NCBI GenBank assembly: GCA_902618535.1 | Contig: CACNAV010000006.1 | Coordinates: 1 to 64,000, forward strand | Reading direction: 5' to 3' | Length of the DNA stretch: 64,000 nucleotides | DNA from: an uncultured Alphaproteobacteria bacterium | Lineage (GTDB): Bacteria; Pseudomonadota; Alphaproteobacteria; Methylaequorales; Methylaequoraceae | The notes under the pieces: generated by a model | Told to the model about the DNA's origin: nothing | The model's input: only the letters and a program-made list of their open reading frames with translations | Database searches by the model: none | Shown here: in pieces, positions 1 to 6,085 of the stretch | How positions within the stretch are numbered: position 1 is the stretch's first letter | How the letters are laid out: each line of letters opens with the position of its first letter | Position numbers and translations under genes: made by a program

Positions 1-961
1 TAAAAAAATCTTCAAAGCTTGGAAAGTTCTTGCATTCAATTTTTTTATTTTTTAAAAAAATTAAATATTCATCCATTGAGTTTTTATTAAATTTTTTCGA
101 AAGGTCAGAATATTCATAAACTTCATTATGATTTATAAAGCAAATTGAATTTTCTTTCATTATTTCAAGTGTTTCATCTAAATATGATAAATTATTTATA
201 TTAAGAAGAATTAAATTATTTTTTTTTGAGAAATTTTGATTGTTATATTCTTTCTTTTCAAACATAAAACTTTGGAACACTGGTAGTTTTATTTGTTTAT
301 TCAGTATATTTTTTTGGGAATATCTCCCATTTGAAAATTTTTTTATATTATCTTCACTTGCCACGTAACATTTTCCTTGTGTATGTAAACCGGCAACCCA
401 GCGCCATGAAAGTGTATTAGATGCAGGGTCTCCATCTATAAGATTTTTTAAAAAAAAATTAGCGCCAAGCTCCCATGGTAATTGTAGTGTATGAACCCAA
501 ATACTTGCAAACCACATTCTTGAATGATTGTGAAGGTACCCATAGTTTTTTAGTTCTTTTACCCAATCGTCAAAGCAGTCAATACCAGTTTTCCCGTCTA
601 GAGCCATGTAATAATTATCTTTTTTTTCATCAAGAGAGTATTCAGCTAGTAATGACTTTAGATTTTTCTTATATTCCATCCAGACCTTTGATCTTCCTTC
701 CAACCAACCTTTCCAGTAAACCCTCCAAAAAACTTCCTGTATAAATTTTTCAATTTTGCTCAATTTAAAGTGTTCAAGACATTTGTTAATAACTTCTTTC
801 TCATGTAATATTCTTTTTCTAATATACGGTGATAGGAAGGAAATATTTGATCTGTTTGAAGGGCCGAAGTCGTAATTTCTTTTTGAGGAGTATGATTGAA
901 GTCCACTATATATGAAATTCTTAAGTTTATCTAGTGACTGTTCTCTGAGGGTATAGGACAT
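1..961 (-). CDS. Photolyase/cryptochrome-like FAD-binding protein lacking the N-terminal antenna domain (partial)
   Basis: The reading frame opens at an ATG at 961 and runs off the left edge, giving about 320 residues without a stop. Residues 30-215 match the helical FAD-binding domain of the photolyase/cryptochrome superfamily: DGKTGIDCFDDW (122-133), NHSRMWFAS (145-153), LIDGDPASNTLSWRWVAGLHTQGK (174-197, quoted in part by its key residues D176, D178, N182, W186, W188). Ordinary photolyases begin with an alpha/beta antenna domain of about 130-200 residues; here the FAD domain starts near residue 1. After it, from about 245, there is a new segment with a strand-like LILLNINNL and a second strand CFINHNE that looks like a small alpha/beta domain. 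The preceding codon series is closed by a stop at 998-1000, so no upstream in-frame start exists. Family assignment is firm; DNA repair versus light sensing is not decided. Confidence 0.85.
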   Translation of the reverse strand, partial: MSYTLREQSLDKLKNFIYSGLQSYSSKRNYDFGPSNRSNISFLSPYIRKRILHEKEVINKCLEHFKLSKIEKFIQEVFWRVYWKGWLEGRSKVWMEYKKNLKSLLAEYSLDEKKDNYYMALDGKTGIDCFDDWVKELKNYGYLHNHSRMWFASIWVHTLQLPWELGANFFLKNLIDGDPASNTLSWRWVAGLHTQGKCYVASEDNIKKFSNGRYSQKNILNKQIKLPVFQSFMFEKKEYNNQNFSKKNNLILLNINNLSYLDETLEIMKENSICFINHNEVYEYSDLSKKFNKNSMDEYLIFLKNKKIECKNFPSFEDFF

Positions 962-967
962 TGAGTT

Positions 968-994
968 TATGCAGAGACACTTTGTCTCTGCATA
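968..994. other. Perfect 12-bp inverted repeat (hairpin) just before the photolyase-like gene
   Basis: The arms TATGCAGAGACA (968-979) and TGTCTCTGCATA (983-994) are exact reverse complements around the 3-base loop CTT. It lies between the stop of the small secreted protein (998-1000) and the ATG at 961, leaving only six bases between stem and start codon on the minus strand. Neither side has a T-run, so it is not a convincing intrinsic terminator; it may be an attenuator, a processing site that stabilises the upstream message, or a block on ribosome loading. Confidence 0.7.
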
Positions 995-997
995 TAT

Positions 998-1159
998 TTA
1001 GTTAGATTTAGTTTCCTTAGTTTGCTTAGAATCATCCGATGATGAGTCTTTACTATCTTTAATCTCTTTATGACCACCACTACAATGGTTTGCGCTCACA
1101 TCATAGCTAGCAAGTGAGAGAAAAAAAGATAAAGATATTAGTGATAAAAATTTAATCAT
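998..1159 (-). CDS. Small secreted protein with NHCSGGH N-terminal motif (53 aa)
   Basis: A 53-residue frame starts at ATG 1159 with GGAG ten bases upstream and ends TAA at 998-1000. Residues 1-23 are a signal peptide: MIK, a hydrophobic core FLSLISLSFFLSLAS, then YDVSA, a plausible signal peptidase I site. The predicted mature peptide of about 30 residues begins NHCSGGHKE and continues as a low-complexity Ser/Asp/Lys tail (SSSDDSKQTK). His, Cys and His close to a free N-terminus could bind a metal, but that is inference. It is followed 36 bases later, in the same frame, by the photolyase-like gene and has its own well-formed promoter. I do not recognise a family. Signal peptide, ribosome binding site and promoter together make it likely to be real. 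Confidence 0.7.
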   Translation of the reverse strand: MIKFLSLISLSFFLSLASYDVSANHCSGGHKEIKDSKDSSSDDSKQTKETKSN

Positions 1160-1182
1160 AAATGGTCTCCGTTATCTATTAA

Positions 1183-1211
1183 TATCTAGGAATACTTACA
1201 ATTTAAATCAA
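1183..1211 (-). promoter_or_regulatory. Sigma70-type promoter for the 53-aa secreted protein and photolyase-like gene
   Basis: On the minus strand TTGATT (1211-1206) is separated by exactly 17 bases from TAGATA (1188-1183), followed by about 24 bases to the ATG at 1159, with GGAG between. Five of six and four of six consensus bases match. It sits in the gap after the 55-aa gene, so the two small genes can be transcribed separately. Confidence 0.55.
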
Positions 1212-1212
1212 G

Positions 1213-1380
1213 TTATTTAGAAGAAGCACTTTTGTTTTCTTTAAATTGGCTATTTTTTAATTTTTTAATAACGTCGTTATTTTTCAATGCTAAACCGATT
1301 GCAGCGCCTGTAAAGAAAGCACCTGTAGTTAATGCTCCAACAATGAAGGCACCTTTTATTGCATATGGTACTATTTTCAT
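1213..1380 (-). CDS. Small glycine-rich single-span membrane protein (55 aa)
   Basis: The frame runs from ATG 1380 to TAA at 1213-1215 with AGGA nine bases before the start. Residues 5-32 form one hydrophobic span rich in small residues (GAFIVGALTTGAFFTGAAIG), a glycine-zipper-like pattern that favours helix packing or oligomerisation; the C-terminal half is a positively charged soluble tail (KNNDVIKKLKNSQFKENK). No family recognised. A longer frame on the same strand overlapping it (1277-1465) is less credible because it lacks the ribosome binding site and has erratic composition. Confidence 0.6.
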   Translation of the reverse strand: MKIVPYAIKGAFIVGALTTGAFFTGAAIGLALKNNDVIKKLKNSQFKENKSASSK

Positions 1381-1483
1381 AATTAAATTCCTGATACATT
1401 TTTATATTTAAGCTATAAAATAAAAAAATAAAAGAAATATTTTTAAAAAATTTTTTTTTAAACAAAACATTGTTTCAAAAGTT

Positions 1484-2134
1484 TTGAGAACGTTGGTAAA
1501 ATTGCTAGATACCTTTATTTTTAATTTAATTAATAAAAACCTTATTAAAGTCTATCGTTCCACCATAGAAAAGTTTGGTTACAATGCTATGGGATTACAC
1601 TGGAGTTCAAAATCCTCGCAAGAAAAAAGATTTTTTTTAATAAATAATTTAATGAAAAAATATATTTCTAGTAATAATGCTAAAATAGCGGATTTAGGGT
1701 GTGGATTTGGAGATTTTTATGAATTTTTAAAACACAGAAATTATAATTACATCTACAAGGGATATGATATAAATCCGGAAATGATTGACTACTGTAAAAA
1801 AAAATTTCAATCAAGTTTGTTTGAAATATCTGATGAACCAACTGAAATGTGTGATTTTACGATAATTTCTGGAACTTATAACTATGCTATTTTTAACAGT
1901 GAGAAACTTTGGGAAAAATATTTAATTCATAACCTGAAGAAGTGCTTTATGAAATCTTCTAGTGGTTTAATTTTTAATTTGCAAGTTTCGTCAAAAACAA
2001 AGATTGTTAATAATATTTATTATGCAGGCCATGATTTTATAAACAAAACTTTAAAAGAAAATTTTAAAAATGTTTACTATTTCTCTTATGTTAGTACACC
2101 TAAAGATGGCTATTTCGTAATATTAAGAAATTAA
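1484..2134 (+). CDS. Class I SAM-dependent methyltransferase
   Basis: A 216-residue protein with the Rossmann-fold methyltransferase signature: motif I ADLGCGFGDF near residues 68-77, an acidic strand end YDINPEM near 94-100 for the SAM ribose, and a post-I region EMCDFTIISGTYNY. The N-terminal region (YNAMGLHWSSKSSQEKRF) matches small methyltransferases that take metabolite substrates, but the substrate cannot be named. The start is TTG at 1484; the first ATG (codon 36) would cut conserved N-terminal sequence. Its end overlaps the convergent trmL by 12 bases. Function beyond methyl transfer is unknown. Confidence 0.75.
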   Translation: MRTLVKLLDTFIFNLINKNLIKVYRSTIEKFGYNAMGLHWSSKSSQEKRFFLINNLMKKYISSNNAKIADLGCGFGDFYEFLKHRNYNYIYKGYDINPEMIDYCKKKFQSSLFEISDEPTEMCDFTIISGTYNYAIFNSEKLWEKYLIHNLKKCFMKSSSGLIFNLQVSSKTKIVNNIYYAGHDFINKTLKENFKNVYYFSYVSTPKDGYFVILRN

Positions 2135-2584
2135 AAAATTGTTTTGCCTCCAGGCCTCAAAGACACAAATTGCGACAGCATTAGCTAAATTAATACTTCG
2201 ATTTTTTGGTGTCATTGGAATAAAAATTCTTTTTGATTTACTAAGTTTTTTATATACATCCTCCGATAGACCTGAAATTTCAGATCCAAAAATAAAACAA
2301 TCACCTTTTTTGTAGTTTACTTTAGCATAATTAATATCCCCAAATTTTGTTACAAGGTGAGTAGTTTTAAAATCAGTTTTAATTAAAAAGTCGTCAATAT
2401 CTTTATACGTTTTAACTTCAACATTTTTAATATAATCAAGACCAGCTCTACGCATTGATTTCATGTTTAAAGAAAATCCAAGAGGTTTAATTAAATGAAT
2501 TTTAGAGTTAGTATTAGAACAAATTCTAATAATATTACCTGTATTTGGGGGTATTTGAGGGTTAAATAATACAATGTTAAACAT
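2123..2584 (-). CDS. trmL: tRNA (cytidine/uridine-34 2'-O)-methyltransferase TrmL
   Basis: SPOUT-family RNA methyltransferase of 153 residues, close to the usual length of about 155. Motif 1 is FNPQIPPNTGNIIR (7-20), motif 2 FIFGSEISGL (about 98-107), and motif 3 IPMTPKNRSINLANAVAI (about 122-139), which together form the trefoil-knot SAM site. The family methylates the wobble base ribose of tRNA-Leu isoacceptors in the cytoplasm. It follows the 61-aa orphan gene by 25 bases on the same strand and ends inside the last codons of the convergent methyltransferase. Confidence 0.93.
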   Translation of the reverse strand: MFNIVLFNPQIPPNTGNIIRICSNTNSKIHLIKPLGFSLNMKSMRRAGLDYIKNVEVKTYKDIDDFLIKTDFKTTHLVTKFGDINYAKVNYKKGDCFIFGSEISGLSEDVYKKLSKSKRIFIPMTPKNRSINLANAVAICVFEAWRQNNFLIS

Positions 2585-2609
2585 TATATTATTTCTATAT
2601 TAATAATGT

Positions 2610-2795
2610 TTAAACTAAAATATTTTTTAAAGTTTTTTTGTAATTCTTTTCTGAATCGAACCACTGAGTTAAATTTCCACCAGAAAAGCCTGTCATTTTA
2701 ATATCAATAAACCATTCTTTTACGTCAATATCCCAACCGTAAAAGACATCAAGTTGAACACTACCTTTGTTTACACTTTTAAAAAATCTGGCCAT
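2610..2795 (-). CDS. Small conserved-looking protein of unknown function (61 aa)
   Basis: ATG at 2795, no signal peptide or membrane span, and a composition unlike random AT-rich frames: four aromatic-rich patches (FYGWDIDVKEWFIDIKM, LTQWFDSEK). It appears to be a compact soluble alpha/beta domain. It lies directly upstream of trmL on the same strand, so both may share a transcript, and it is divergent from the soxC-like gene. I do not recognise the family. Confidence 0.55.
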   Translation of the reverse strand: MARFFKSVNKGSVQLDVFYGWDIDVKEWFIDIKMTGFSGGNLTQWFDSEKNYKKTLKNILV

Positions 2796-2912
2796 ATGAT
2801 TTTATATTATTATTTTTTCATTAACTGCAAGATTTATTTTGCAATTATTAGACCAAAATTACCGAATAAGGTGGATGTCAGTAAATTTTTATAATATTGT
2901 TTAGTGTTCTAT

Positions 2913-4139
2913 ATGAAAAATAATTCTTATAATTCGAAAAGGTCTTTTTTCAAAATCTCAATTTTAAGTTTTTTTACAACATTACTTTGGAAAAAAATTA
3001 CTTTTTCAGATTATAAAATAACGAAATTCGAAAAAGAAACAGGTTTTAGAAATTATGGTTTTCCCTCAAAGTTTGAAAAAATATTCAGATGGATTGTTTC
3101 AAATCCAGTTTTAAAAGGAAATGGGGTCAGTTATACTCCAATTAGTAAACTTAGAGGAACTATAGTACCAAATGGACTTCATTTTGAGAGGCATCATTAT
3201 GGGATTGAAGATTTAAATCCAAAAAAATATAAGTTAATAATTGAAATTGATTCTTTGAATATTTCTTGGAATTTAAATCAATTACGTAATAAACAAATTT
3301 TCTCAATAAAGACTTTTATTGAATGTGGAGGTAACTCCAATGTAATGTACAATAATGTTCCAATTCAAAGCAATACTGACTTAATTCATGGTTTATTATC
3401 TTATAGCGAGTGGTCTGGTGTAAGATTAAAAGATTTATTTTCTGATAAAAAAATATCAAAACTTATTAAAAATTATCAATGGCTTGAATTTGTAAGCTAT
3501 GACAAAGGTGCATATAATATAAGTTTACCATTAAAAGATATTTTAAAATCTGGTTTTATAGCACTGTATCAAAATGGTGAGGCAATTCGACCAGAACAAG
3601 GATACCCTGCTAGACTAATAATTCCTGGTTGGGAGGGGTCAACCCATGTAAAATGGCTCAAGAAAATTGTTTTTAGAAATTCTCCAGTATTCTCAAGAAA
3701 CGAAACATCAAGATATACAGATCTTTTGCCTTCTGGAAAAGCATTACAGTTTAGTTTTAAAATGAAATCTAAATCAATAATTCTTAGTCCTTCAGCTGGT
3801 CAAAAAATAAAGCCAGGAAAAGTTTTTATTACTGGCCTGGCCTGGTCAGGAACATCTTACATAAAAAAAGTACAAGTTTCATTTGATCGTGGGAAAAAAT
3901 GGTTTGATGTTAAACTTGACGAAAATAAAAAAAGAAAAAGTTTTTTGAGGTTTAATTATACTTATAATTGGGCTGGTAATGAAATTATAATTTGCTCACG
4001 ATGCATAGATGGAAAAAATAAAACTCAACCTTCAAGAGAAAGTTTTTTAAAAAAAATGGGGCACAATGCTTACTACCATTATAATGGATTAACCTATTGG
4101 AAAATTTCCTCTGATGGTAAAGTTTCTCATACTTATTGA
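2913..4139 (+). CDS. soxC: SoxC-like molybdopterin sulfite/sulfane dehydrogenase subunit
   Basis: Sulfite oxidase-family protein of 408 residues. PNGLHFERHHYG (86-97) and the molybdenum-ligand region FIECGGN with Cys138 match SoxC, as do ALYQNGEAIRPEQGYPARL (about 226-244) in the Moco domain and the C-terminal dimerisation domain with SFDRGKKWFDVKL and the ending TYWKISSDGKVSHTY. The N-terminus carries SKRSFFK before a hydrophobic stretch, a Tat-like signal with KR instead of RR, as expected for a folded Moco enzyme going to the periplasm. I prefer the ATG at 2913 over a GTG at 2904: a TATAAT at 2890-2895 would start transcription close to 2902. It is stop-coupled to the cytochrome gene. The partner of SoxC in thiosulfate oxidation (other sox genes) is not in the window, so sulfite oxidation is an alternative role. 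Confidence 0.88.
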   Translation: MKNNSYNSKRSFFKISILSFFTTLLWKKITFSDYKITKFEKETGFRNYGFPSKFEKIFRWIVSNPVLKGNGVSYTPISKLRGTIVPNGLHFERHHYGIEDLNPKKYKLIIEIDSLNISWNLNQLRNKQIFSIKTFIECGGNSNVMYNNVPIQSNTDLIHGLLSYSEWSGVRLKDLFSDKKISKLIKNYQWLEFVSYDKGAYNISLPLKDILKSGFIALYQNGEAIRPEQGYPARLIIPGWEGSTHVKWLKKIVFRNSPVFSRNETSRYTDLLPSGKALQFSFKMKSKSIILSPSAGQKIKPGKVFITGLAWSGTSYIKKVQVSFDRGKKWFDVKLDENKKRKSFLRFNYTYNWAGNEIIICSRCIDGKNKTQPSRESFLKKMGHNAYYHYNGLTYWKISSDGKVSHTY

Positions 4140-4141
4140 AT

Positions 4142-4597
4142 ATGTTTTTTTTTTTTATTCTTTTTGTTACTTTTTTTTGTTTAGATGGTTTTTCTAAAGA
4201 AATAATAACTATTGAGATTGATGGATCAAATTTACCAGATGAAAGTGGAACTTTGAGTAAAGGAAAAGAAATTTATTCAAAAAGTTGCAGTAAGTGTCAT
4301 GGATACTCCGGTGAGGGTTTAATTGCACCTGAATTGGTTGGGAGATCTTCACTTGATGATAAAAATATATCTAAAACTATAGGAAATTTTTGGCCTTACG
4401 CTCCAAAAATATTTGATTATGTAAGACGAGCAAAAAGAAATGATAATGAAGAGTTTTTTTCAGATTCAGATGTTTACAGTATAACTGCCTTTTTATTAAA
4501 ATTAAATAATTTGTATGATGAGGAAGTAATAGATAAAGATAAGCTTTCAAATATAAAAATGCCTAATAGAAACGGTTTCATTTTAAATCATCATTGA
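4142..4597 (+). CDS. soxD: SoxD-like monoheme cytochrome c
   Basis: A periplasmic cytochrome of 151 residues with a signal peptide (MFFFFILFVTFFCLDGFS) and one heme motif CSKCH at 49-53. The middle and end (WPYAPKIFDYVRRA 84-97, SDVYSITAFLLKLNNL, MPNRNGF 140-146) match the N-terminal cytochrome domain of SoxD, the electron acceptor of SoxC; classical SoxD is diheme and much longer, so this is a single-domain form. Where homologues usually read RRAMP, this protein has RRAKRN, so the expected axial methionine is missing; the only mature-protein Met is M140. A TTG six bases upstream (4136) that overlaps the soxC stop is an alternative start. It probably carries electrons from SoxC to the respiratory chain. 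Confidence 0.85.
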   Translation: MFFFFILFVTFFCLDGFSKEIITIEIDGSNLPDESGTLSKGKEIYSKSCSKCHGYSGEGLIAPELVGRSSLDDKNISKTIGNFWPYAPKIFDYVRRAKRNDNEEFFSDSDVYSITAFLLKLNNLYDEEVIDKDKLSNIKMPNRNGFILNHH

Positions 4598-4646
4598 ATT
4601 ATAACAGTATTTTTTTTTAGATTTAATTTAACTGCGTTGGTTTTTT

Positions 4647-5573
4647 TTATCCTGAAAACTCAGCAATTAATTTTCTATCTTCAACCATTTCATTGTTTGC
4701 TGTAGTTAGAAGGGTATCACCATAGAATATTGAGTTAGCTCCTGCCAAGAAACACAGCATTTGAGTTTCGGGTGATAATTCTTTTCTTCCAGCTGATAAT
4801 CTTACTCTAGTTGTTGGCATAATAATACGAGTAACAGCAATCATCCTGACCATATCGAATGGTTTTATCGGTTCTCTATTTTCTAATGGAGTACCTTTAG
4901 TAGGAACAAGAGCGTTAATAGGAACACTTTCTGGGAAAGGATCAAGATTTGCTAATACTTCTAACATTTTTGCTCTATCATCCCATGTTTCACCCATTCC
5001 TATTATACCACCACAACAAACGCTTATACCGGCTTTTCGAACATTTTTAATTGTATCTAATCTTTCTTCAAAATTTCTAGTTGAAATTATTTCTTTATAG
5101 AACTCAGGAGATGTATCAATGTTATGATTGTATGCATCAAGTCCAGCTTTTTTTAATTCCTTAGCTTGAACTTCTGTAATTGAACCAAGAGTAACACAAG
5201 CTTCAAGTTCAAGAGATTTAACAGTTCTTATCATTTCAATAACTTTATTGAAGTCTTTTCCTTCAGGGAGCTTCTTCCATGCAGCACCCATACAAAATCT
5301 GTCAGCACCATTTTGTTTTGCTAATTCTGCTGCTTTTTTTACTTTTGAAACTTCAACTAATTTTTCTTTTTTTAAATCTACATTGAAATGGGCTGATTGA
5401 GGACAGTATTTACAATCCTCTGGACAGCTTCCAGTTTTAATAGACATCAAAGAGGCAAGTTGAAAATCATTTGTTTTAAAATGTTTCTTATGAGTATTTT
5501 GAGCCATAAAAATCAAATCATTTAATGGTAAAAAAATTAGTTTTTTAATATCTTCTAAATTGAATTTGGTCAT
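4647..5573 (-). CDS. bioB: Biotin synthase
   Basis: Radical SAM enzyme converting dethiobiotin to biotin. The 308-residue protein carries the [4Fe-4S] motif CPEDCKYC (about 50-57) followed by PQSAHF, the GAAWK segment, YNHNIDTSPEFY, GGIIGMGET and a C-terminal GANSIFYGDTLLTT, all typical of BioB. It is somewhat shorter than the Escherichia coli enzyme (about 346) because the tail after EFSG is missing, which is common in compact genomes. The start ATG overlaps the stop of the secreted orphan gene by four bases, so the two are translationally coupled. No other bio genes are nearby. Confidence 0.96.
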   Translation of the reverse strand: MTKFNLEDIKKLIFLPLNDLIFMAQNTHKKHFKTNDFQLASLMSIKTGSCPEDCKYCPQSAHFNVDLKKEKLVEVSKVKKAAELAKQNGADRFCMGAAWKKLPEGKDFNKVIEMIRTVKSLELEACVTLGSITEVQAKELKKAGLDAYNHNIDTSPEFYKEIISTRNFEERLDTIKNVRKAGISVCCGGIIGMGETWDDRAKMLEVLANLDPFPESVPINALVPTKGTPLENREPIKPFDMVRMIAVTRIIMPTTRVRLSAGRKELSPETQMLCFLAGANSIFYGDTLLTTANNEMVEDRKLIAEFSG

Positions 5574-6073
5574 CGATTTTTCTCATAGTTAGGTAAGAAC
5601 ATTTCACCTGTGCAAAAAAGATACTCTAACCTTACCTTGGAATCAATAGGCCCAACAACTTCATATGTTTTATCATTAACCAAAACTTTTCCTCCACTTA
5701 TCAAAATTTCTTGAAAAAACATGTTTGTTTTATCTAAATCAGTAGTGTTTTCAATTTCAAATTTTTTGTTATTTTCATTTTTTTTTGTTAAAAGCTTTTT
5801 TAGATTAACGTTTGGCGAAATTATATTTGCATCTACAATTTTAAAATTATCTGATTTACTAGAAAAAAAAGTTGTAGTTTTTTTTTCTTTATTCTTTTTT
5901 ATAGAAACTTTTGTATCTGACACTTTATTTCCTTCCAAAATCTTAAAATTTAATCCACATTCCTTTGGAATATTATTTTCAAGAGTTATTATAGAATTAA
6001 TTCTTATGTCAGAAGCATTCAAATTAGAAAAATTAAAGAGTAAAAAAAATGTTAAGAAAATAAATTTAATCAT
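5570..6073 (-). CDS. Secreted protein of unknown function upstream of bioB (167 aa)
   Basis: Starts with a signal peptide (MIKFIFLTFFLLFNFSNLNAS), then a lysine/asparagine-rich, mostly beta-like body with two cysteines (ECGLNF near residue 39 and LFCTGEM near 153) that could form a disulfide in the periplasm. No lipobox, no membrane span after the signal. It overlaps bioB by four bases and its start is only 12 bases from the divergent nnr start. Alphaproteobacterial homologues are not recognised from sequence alone; no function assigned. Confidence 0.6.
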   Translation of the reverse strand: MIKFIFLTFFLLFNFSNLNASDIRINSIITLENNIPKECGLNFKILEGNKVSDTKVSIKKNKEKKTTTFFSSKSDNFKIVDANIISPNVNLKKLLTKKNENNKKFEIENTTDLDKTNMFFQEILISGGKVLVNDKTYEVVGPIDSKVRLEYLFCTGEMFLPNYEKNR

Positions 6074-6085
6074 ACTTAAATCATT

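Noticed and set aside
475-744. Plus-strand frame of 89 codons
   Set aside because: Lies antisense inside the photolyase-like coding region, without ribosome binding site or plausible composition.
968-994. Hairpin as an intrinsic terminator
   Set aside because: No T-run follows on either strand, so terminator function is not supported; kept only as an unexplained hairpin.
1277-1465. Minus-strand 62-codon frame
   Set aside because: Overlaps the better supported 55-aa gene in another frame, is Cys/Phe-rich in a random way and has no ribosome binding site.
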